Shown: one piece after another, positions 58,931-64,000 of the stretch | How positions within the stretch are numbered: position 1 is the first letter of the stretch | Layout of the letters: every line of letters starts with the position of its first letter | NCBI GenBank assembly: GCA_013400115.1 | Contig: VXBP01008935.1 | Coordinates: forward strand, 124,001-188,000 | Source: Rhinopomastus cyanomelas | Taxonomy: Eukaryota > Chordata > Aves > Bucerotiformes > Rhinopomastidae | Direction of reading: 5' to 3' | Length of the DNA: 64,000 nucleotides | The notes under the pieces: model-generated | What the model was told of the DNA's origin: nothing | Databases searched by the model: none | The model's input: the letters and a program-made list of their open reading frames with translations, nothing else | Position numbers and translations under genes: made by a program

Positions 58931-59119
58931 GCAACAGAGGTACATCTACTTAAGGGTGAGACAAACACCATTCTTTTTTCCTCAGAATTGATTAGAAAAC
59001 TCACTATCTGTAACAGCTGCTCATATATATAACTTGCATTTAAACACAGAGTTCTCCAGTCTGGATCCAAGCCCTGTTCAGAAGTTGCAGAAGAAATAAC
59101 TACAGGTGATACCTAAAGG

Positions 59120-59361
59120 ACAGGCTAAATGAAGGAAGATTTAGATGAGATCTTAGGAAGAAATTTCTCCTTGTGAGGGTGGCGAGACACTGGAACAGGT
59201 TGCCCAGGAAGGTTGCAGATGCCTCCTCCCTGGAAGTGTTCAAGGCCTGGTTGGTTGGGGCTCTGTGCCGCCCGATCTAGTGAGAGGTATCCTTGCCCAT
59301 GGCAGAGGGGCTGGAACTGAATGATCTCTGAGGTCCCTTATAATCTGAACCATTCTATGAT
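59120..59361 (+). mobile_element. CR1 3' end, 'CTGCCCATGGCAG' subfamily
   Basis: Plus-strand tail of a different CR1 type: GACAGGCTAAATGAAGGAAG, GATTTAGATGAGATCTTAGG, GTGAGGGTGGCGAGACACTG, GGAACAGGTTGCCCAGGAAG, TGGAAGTGTTCAAGGCCTGG, GCCCATGGCAGAGGGGCTGG and CCATTCTATGATAA with one octamer. About 190 bp of unassigned sequence separates it from the CR1 piece at 58583-58930, whose subfamily may be the same, so they may be parts of one insertion. Confidence 0.9.
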
Positions 59362-59399
59362 AATATTACAAAAAAGGTACCAATATTCCTCTGTATTTG

Positions 59400-59868
59400 C
59401 CTACACTTACATTGTTGAGGATCAGCAGCAACTCTCCAAGGTGCCATCACAGACTCTTGCACACCGGTGAACAAGTACAACAGGTTAAGGCCTTCATTAA
59501 GGCCTGCAGTGACCATGAGATGGTCACTCACATGTGGCAGGAACAGAATAGCTAGCAGAATCACAACCCTGGACTTCAGGAGGGCCAACTTTGGCCTTTT
59601 CAAGCATTTGCTAAGGGAAATCCCATCGGACAGGGTACTGCCAGGCAAAGAGGCTCAGGTTAGCTGGTTAACATTCAAAGACCACTTCTTTGAAGCACAA
59701 CACAAGAGCATCCTGACAGGAAAGAAGTCAAGGGAGGGAGCCAGAAGACCTGCTTGGTTAAACAGGGAGCTGCTGGGCAAACTCAAGAGGAAGAAGAAAG
59801 TCTACACAGCAGTCAGGATATGTTCCTGTGCGACTTGGTCTAGGTGATCCTGCTGTGGTAGGGGGACT
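59400..59868 (+). mobile_element. Internally deleted CR1: endonuclease end and linker fused to the 3' UTR
   Basis: Begins in the endonuclease region (GGTGAACAAGTACAACAGG; CSDHEMV codons at 59502-59524, the conserved SDH of the APE-like endonuclease), then the linker in another frame. At about 59812 it jumps from the KKKVYTA codons straight to GGATATGTTCCTGTGCGACT, TGGTCTAGGTGATCCTGCTG and TGGTAGGGGGACT, which is CR1 3' UTR. The whole reverse transcriptase, roughly 2 kb, is absent. It lacks the octamers, so it also lost its tail. Confidence 0.88.
59536..59815 (+). pseudogene. CR1 ORF2 endonuclease-RT linker remnant
   Basis: In frame for about 95 codons: RNRIASRITTLDFRRANFGL, FKHLLREIPSDRVLPGKEAQ, WLTFKDHFFEAQHKSILTGK, then RRPAWLNRELLGKLKRKKKV. 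The DFRRANFxLFxxLL and RRPAWLNREL boxes mark the region between endonuclease and RT in CR1. It is better preserved than the minus-strand copy at 33112-33372. The upstream endonuclease SDH codons are in a different frame, so at least one frameshift has occurred, and the RT that should follow is deleted. Confidence 0.9.
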
Positions 59869-61589
59869 ATCACCATCTCATTTGCAAACCAGTTCTGGGT
59901 ACTGTTTTGTAAAATAATAGAGGAAATAGAGACACTTCCACTTTAAGTACTAAAAAGAGTTGGTTTTTTTACTCTTTGGAGTTCAGTTTCTTGTTCTACA
60001 ATGCAAGTAATGAAAAAAACTACTAGCACAAGGTTAGATCAGGGCTGTGCGCTTCTATATTCTGGGCAAACACAAATTAAGCTTCAGAAATCTTAACATT
60101 GCACTGTTGAATGAAGGCAAAACCAGATGGGCAGAAATAAGCAAGGATCACTAAGCAGATCAGGAATAAGAGGCCTAGCTGCTACATCCCTGTGTGAGCC
60201 TAGATGCAGCAATGCTAAACCTTGCACACTGGTGTGACAATACCCAGGACTAGATCTTGAGGAGCTTAAGAAAGTTTTTCAGTGACAGCTGAGTTCCTCA
60301 GAGATACCATGATGGGAATGTTAATCTCTAGTCCTGCACACCAAGAAGGATTAGATCCTTTTCAGTGCTGTTAGCTGGTCTTTTATTTCCTCATCCTCAT
60401 CCTCTCATGCGTGAGAGGTTCTCATCCTAAGGTTTGACTTGAGCTTCCTTTGGACTTTATCCTCTGACACAGTTTTTTAAATTGGATTTTGGTGGGAAAA
60501 TAAATGGCTTTCTCTTTGATAGCAAAAAGTAGCACTTTCACCAAAAATATTTCTTTCCTCAGTGCTGAAGGTAACAGAAAAACTTAACTGAGAAAGCCCC
60601 TGACTGACAGATTCTATATGTCAGCTACACACAGCTTTGATAGAACAAAATCATATCCTTAAGCACTTCACCATCCTTCTTTTTCCCTTTATCTTCTAGA
60701 GACCTGTATTAAATTCATTCTCTATATCTTGGACTTTCTATCAAAAGCTACTTGAGACAACTTAAGTTTTTCAAGACAGGACAGCAGGTTTTGCCTCACA
60801 GACCAGTTCCCTCTCAACACAAATATGGGCATTGGTAAAGCCTCTCTCTCCAAGCAGCTGCTTGTTTGCCAAGACCCAAAAAGTGCTGAAGGGAAATTCT
60901 AAGTGTAACTATTGACTGGCAGTAATTTTTGACTGAGGTCTTGTCCTGGCATTTCTTGTTTGAGTAATATCATGTCAAAGCTGGAACAAAAAAGCCCTGA
61001 ATTATATGTTAATATCTCCTGTGAAATTATGTTTGGCCACAAGATGTAGTGCAGTTGTATGTGAGAGATTTGTGGCAAAGTTGGCTGCTAGGAGTGGACA
61101 GAAATGCTGCTTTTGAACATCAGCTATCCCAAATCAGAGACCTCATGGATAAGAGAAAGATGGCACAGTAAGCATCTGGAGGCATGTTCCTCACGTACAC
61201 ACCTGGAACTTAGCATTTTGAGTTGATGCTTGAGTGAGTAGAGAAATAAAAAAGAGAAAGCTAAAGTCTGCTAGCTCACCAACAAATGTTCTCATGTTCT
61301 CATAATTTTGTCTTTTAACTGAACTGACCACAGAAAACTTTCTTCTCTCCTGGCAGAGGGAGAGGGTTGCAGCAGCAAGAAATGCAGGAGGTACAGGTTA
61401 GTAAGAGCGTATATAACCAACAGCAGTTTCAGCAGCCTGATGTAGACCAAACCATCTACAGAGTATGTTTGGCCAGAGAATATAAACAAGTTTTTAAAGA
61501 CAGAATACATAGCTAGCAAATGATTTAAAGTATGTACCTCTGTACTCAGCGCTGATGAAGCCACATGAGGAAGGACAAAGAAGCTGATG
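59869..61589. other. Unique non-coding sequence
   Basis: No gene or repeat recognised in 1.7 kb. The palindrome CCTCTCATGCGTGAGAGG (60401-60418) has 7-base arms and stands in a CATCCT-rich patch. Confidence 0.5.
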
Positions 61590-61963
61590 AAGGATCTATA
61601 ACACAAGCCATATGAGAAGTAGCAGAGGGAACTGGCATTGTTTAGGCTAGAGAAAAGGAGGTTTGGGAGAAACCTCACCACTCTCTAAACCTACATGAAA
61701 GGAAGTTGTAACAAGGTGAATGTCAGACTCTTCTCCCAAGAAACAAATAGGCAAGAGGAAGTGAATATTAGGGGCAAATTCTTCATCAGAATGGTTATCA
61801 AGCACTGGAACAGGCTGACGGGCAGTTATGGAGTTACCATGCCTGGAGGAACATAGAAATGTGGTGCTGAGGTTGTGCTCTAGTGGTGAACTGGCAATAC
61901 TGGGCTAACAACTAGACTTAAACCTCTTAAACCTCTCTTTGAAAACAAAAGTATTCTATGATA
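61590..61963 (+). mobile_element. CR1 LINE 3' fragment
   Basis: Plus-strand CR1 of about 370 bp: GGATCTATAACACAAGCC and ATATGAGAAGTAGCAGAGGG begin within ORF2, then GGAACTGGCATTGTTTAGGC, AACCTCACCACTCTCTAAAC, CAAGTGCTT-like degraded text, GGAACAGGCTGACGGGCAG, GAGTTACCATGCCTGGAGG, GGTTGTGCTCTAGTGGTGAAC and TATTCTATGATAAA. It is the 'gtgctctagtggtgaac' type, like 8658-8975 and 42869-43200. The 129-codon minus-strand ORF overlapping its left end is a shadow of this element and AT-rich flank. Confidence 0.87.
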
Positions 61964-63352
61964 AACTAAATGTAGAAAGTCGATATGAGCTAGGGTGCCT
62001 CTTGCTGGCACAAATCTTGGATGAAAATAAAGAAGCTTCAATCAACAGAGCACAAGTGCTGGAGTAGGCACCCTCAGGGTAGTATTTTAGGAAAAAGCAA
62101 TTGCAGAGACAGAAAAGAAAATAAACTCTGATTTCTAAATGCTTATGGATAGCTGATAGCACAGAGTTCTAGCTGTTGCTTCCATTACTGTCACTTCATG
62201 CAAATATTGCAGGTGAATCATTATCATAATCGCCTAGTTTGGAATACAATCATCCGTGTGGCGTTCCACGTGAGAAATATTAATTCTGTTTGCCTGCCTC
62301 TTCTAGTGGTGCCAGATGAGAAACCTTCATGTGTGCTAATAAAATCAATTGGATTCCACAATTGTTTAGAAATAAGGAACTTAAATATTTTAAGAGAAGT
62401 TGGACTAAAATAACTGTAGGAAAACAATTCTCTCCAACTGTAATTTTTTGCTTGACTGCACAACAATTTTCTGCAAACTATCTTCTTCTGTAGATTCAGT
62501 TGGAATTCAGCCAGGATGGATCCCATTAAAAAAGCACTTACATTTTTTTTTAAAAAAAGGGCTTTACATCAGCCCTATTCACACTTCTTTTGCTTTGTCT
62601 ATCCAAAAATTTAACCTGGGCTTAACTGAGTGGCTGGAAAGGGAAGGCCTTCTACACGGCAGCTCTTCAATTGCTTCTCTTGTGGAGCTGTTTTATAGAA
62701 ATACGAGTCTTGCCCATATGGACTAGGCTGGCTGGATTCTAGGGACCATCTAGGGGAACATGAGACAAAAACTGAAAGTGGTAGGTGGAGAACAGACACA
62801 GCACACAAGCAAACAAACAATACAGCAGCAATTACCCCCACTTGCAGCAGCTCTGATTCTTGCTTCATTCAACAAGCAGGAATCTTCAATGGAAGTAGGT
62901 CTTTCTCTTACTACTGCTGACAAGAGTTATTTTCCCATGGGTTAGATCAGTTTTTCACCCTTTTTTTTCCTATTTTCAAACTATTATTTTTTTTTAGCAA
63001 GATCTTCAAGTATGAGGCTTGGAGGACTGCAGTCTTCCATCTTAGTTGCTCTTTTTTCTTTCTTCTTCCTACTAGGAATCTTGACAGATCAATTTGGTTT
63101 ACTTAAAATCTTTTTATTTCTAACAATATTATTTGTAGTTAAACTTAACAGGGACAAGTTTGTGGATGCATCAATATTCATTTCCAAGTTATATAGGTGA
63201 AAAAAACCCCTAATTTGTCTTTAAATGCCTAATTTTTCTGTAAATGATGCATGTTCTCTGTCACAGTGTCTAAAAAAAACCCATGTAGTTCAAACTGTTT
63301 CTCCTAAATTATAAAATGGAATCCAGGCAGTGAAGGTGCCTTGTTTTTCCTT
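61964..63352. other. Unique non-coding sequence
   Basis: No gene or repeat recognised. A patch at about 62160-62310 is listed separately. Poly-T/A tracts lie at 62540-62560 and 62960-62995. Confidence 0.5.
62160..62310. promoter_or_regulatory. Candidate regulatory patch with octamer and E-box
   Basis: Contains an exact ATGCAAAT octamer (62198-62205), a CACGTG E-box (62267-62272) inside GCGTTCCACGTGAG, TTATCATAATCG and TATTAATTCTG. POU/octamer and bHLH sites within 75 bp are seen in vertebrate enhancers. There is no conservation evidence and such sites occur by chance. Confidence 0.2.
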
Positions 63353-63420
63353 TTTGGGGGATTGGACTAGATGATCTTTCAAGGTCCCTTCCAATCCATA
63401 ATGACTCTATGATTCTATGA
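63353..63420 (+). mobile_element. CR1 3'-terminal stub
   Basis: Only the last 68 bp: TTTGGGGGATTGGACTAGAT, GATCTTTCAAGGTCCC, TTCCAATCCATAATGACTC and TATGATTCTATGA. It is 5'-truncated in the 3' UTR, low divergence, main subfamily. Confidence 0.94.
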
Positions 63421-63743
63421 CAATGTTTTCCTATATATAAAATGAAAAAGCCTTTGGATTTGTCGTCTAGTCCATTGAACTTTCCATAGATGTAAGTTGT
63501 GAATAATATTGGCAAGAAACTATTACATAGCAATGTTTAGCAGCTGGACTTCCTCCATCCAGCTGTGTTATGGAAAAAATAAGAAGTCAATTTATTCATG
63601 AATAGAACTCTGGTTAGAGTTTACCATTTTCTGAATACATCAAAGACAAGCATATTCTTTAGGGACACATATACTAATGTGTGTAAACGTGTTTTATAAA
63701 AATACAAAATAAAAAACTCATATGATCATTTTTTTCTTGCAAA
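63421..63743. other. Short unique spacer
   Basis: About 320 bp of AT-rich sequence between two same-strand CR1 stubs. No feature recognised. Confidence 0.5.
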
Positions 63744-63834
63744 GACTTGGTCTAGGTGAATCTGCTCTGGCAGGAGGATTGGACTAGATGATCTTACAAG
63801 TTCTTTTCAATCCCTAACGTTCTGTGATTCTGTG
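63744..63834 (+). mobile_element. CR1 3'-terminal stub
   Basis: Ninety bases of tail: GACTTGGTCTAGGTGAATC, TGCTCTGGCAGGAGGATTGG, ACTAGATGATCTTACAAG, then TTCTTTTCAATCCCTAACG and two mutated octamers (TTCTGTGATTCTGTGA). Same orientation as the preceding five CR1 pieces. Confidence 0.92.
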
Positions 63835-64000
63835 AAAGACAAGTAGAATCTGCCTTTTTAAATTTTTGTTGGTTATTTTGTATCTTTTACCTTGGAAACA
63901 TCTTTCCATGGTTTCTGGGTGGAATTACAACAGTCCAATTTCTCCCGTATTTGAATTAAGATGTTGAAAAACATGAAACTAGGCACTTGGATTCTGCCAA
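63835..64000. other. Unique sequence to window end
   Basis: No feature recognised. Confidence 0.5.

Noticed and set aside
60401..60418. Palindrome CCTCTCATGCGTGAGAGG as a regulatory operator
   Set aside because: Seven-base arms with a 4-base loop are expected by chance a few times in 64 kb, and nothing nearby gives a role.
61292..61681. Hydrophobic 129-codon minus-strand ORF, possible membrane protein
   Set aside because: Its N-terminal part is antisense to the CR1 at 61590-61963 and the rest is Leu/Phe/Ser-rich as expected from AT-rich sequence. No family resemblance.
1..64000. Protein-coding genes among the short ORFs
   Set aside because: All ORFs of 60-140 codons outside CR1 lack recognisable domains, lie on both strands and overlap each other. 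The longest is within chance expectation for AT-rich DNA of this size. No splice-linked series of conserved exons was seen.
1..64000. Transcription orientation of a host gene inferred from CR1 strand bias
   Set aside because: Plus and minus copies are about equal in number (roughly 14 and 16). The runs of one strand near 43-57 kb and 58-64 kb are too short to mean anything.
1..64000. Endogenous retrovirus or solo LTR
   Set aside because: I looked for LTR ends, primer-binding sites, and gag/pol/env-like frames and saw none that I can support. Old solo LTRs could be missed without a library.
1..64000. tRNA or other structured RNA genes
   Set aside because: No cloverleaf with intact A and B boxes was noticed on either strand. 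A covariance-model search would be needed to be certain.

Overview
This window looks like nuclear DNA from a bird, and I find no functional gene in it. It is AT-rich and carries about thirty fragments of the avian LINE retroposon CR1. They are recognised by the 3' end that ends in repeated ATTCTATG octamers, preceded by the block 'GGACTAGATGATCTTTC(A)AGGTCCCTTCCA', and by pieces of the CR1 ORF2 protein. No ORF beyond about 140 codons exists. The only coding similarity I can defend is decayed CR1 ORF1/ORF2. The window is therefore intergenic DNA or the inside of a large intron. CR1 density and the subfamily mix suggest a CR1-rich neoavian lineage, but I cannot name a species.

Layout. 1-8.4 kb is mostly unique, with two short old CR1 tails. 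8.4-9.0 kb is a cluster of three CR1 pieces in both orientations. 9-14.5 kb is unique except for a CR1 reverse-transcriptase scrap at 11.6 kb. 14.5-16.2 kb has two plus-strand CR1 copies; the second is 555 bp and carries the ORF2 C-terminus. 17-23.3 kb is CR1-free. 23.3-24.2 kb has two CR1 pieces of an older subfamily. 24.2-32.6 kb is the longest CR1-free block and holds the longest ORF (142 codons, unrecognised). 32.6-34.3 kb is a nested CR1 complex: an old minus-strand copy with the end of ORF1 (esterase-like DxxH), the ORF2 endonuclease, the linker and the start of RT, split by a younger CR1 and abutting a plus-strand CR1. 36.3-36.9 kb has two adjacent minus-strand copies. 42.9-43.8 kb has a CR1 interrupted by a 60-bp CR1 tail, then a further copy. 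47-57 kb has scattered minus-strand tails and one internally deleted plus-strand copy. 58.5-64 kb has six plus-strand pieces in a row, one of them internally deleted.

No genes work together here. The biology visible is retroposition and decay: 5' truncation, nesting, frameshifts and internal deletion. My intervals sum to roughly 7 kb, about a tenth of the window. At least five CR1 3'-end types coexist, so insertion went on over a long time. Several CR1-free stretches have clustered homeodomain, POU, SOX or E-box-like words and could be conserved enhancers, but that is only a guess from composition. I did not find a previously undescribed system. The most unusual observation is that two internally deleted CR1 copies of different extent enter the CR1 3' end within about ten bases of the same point.
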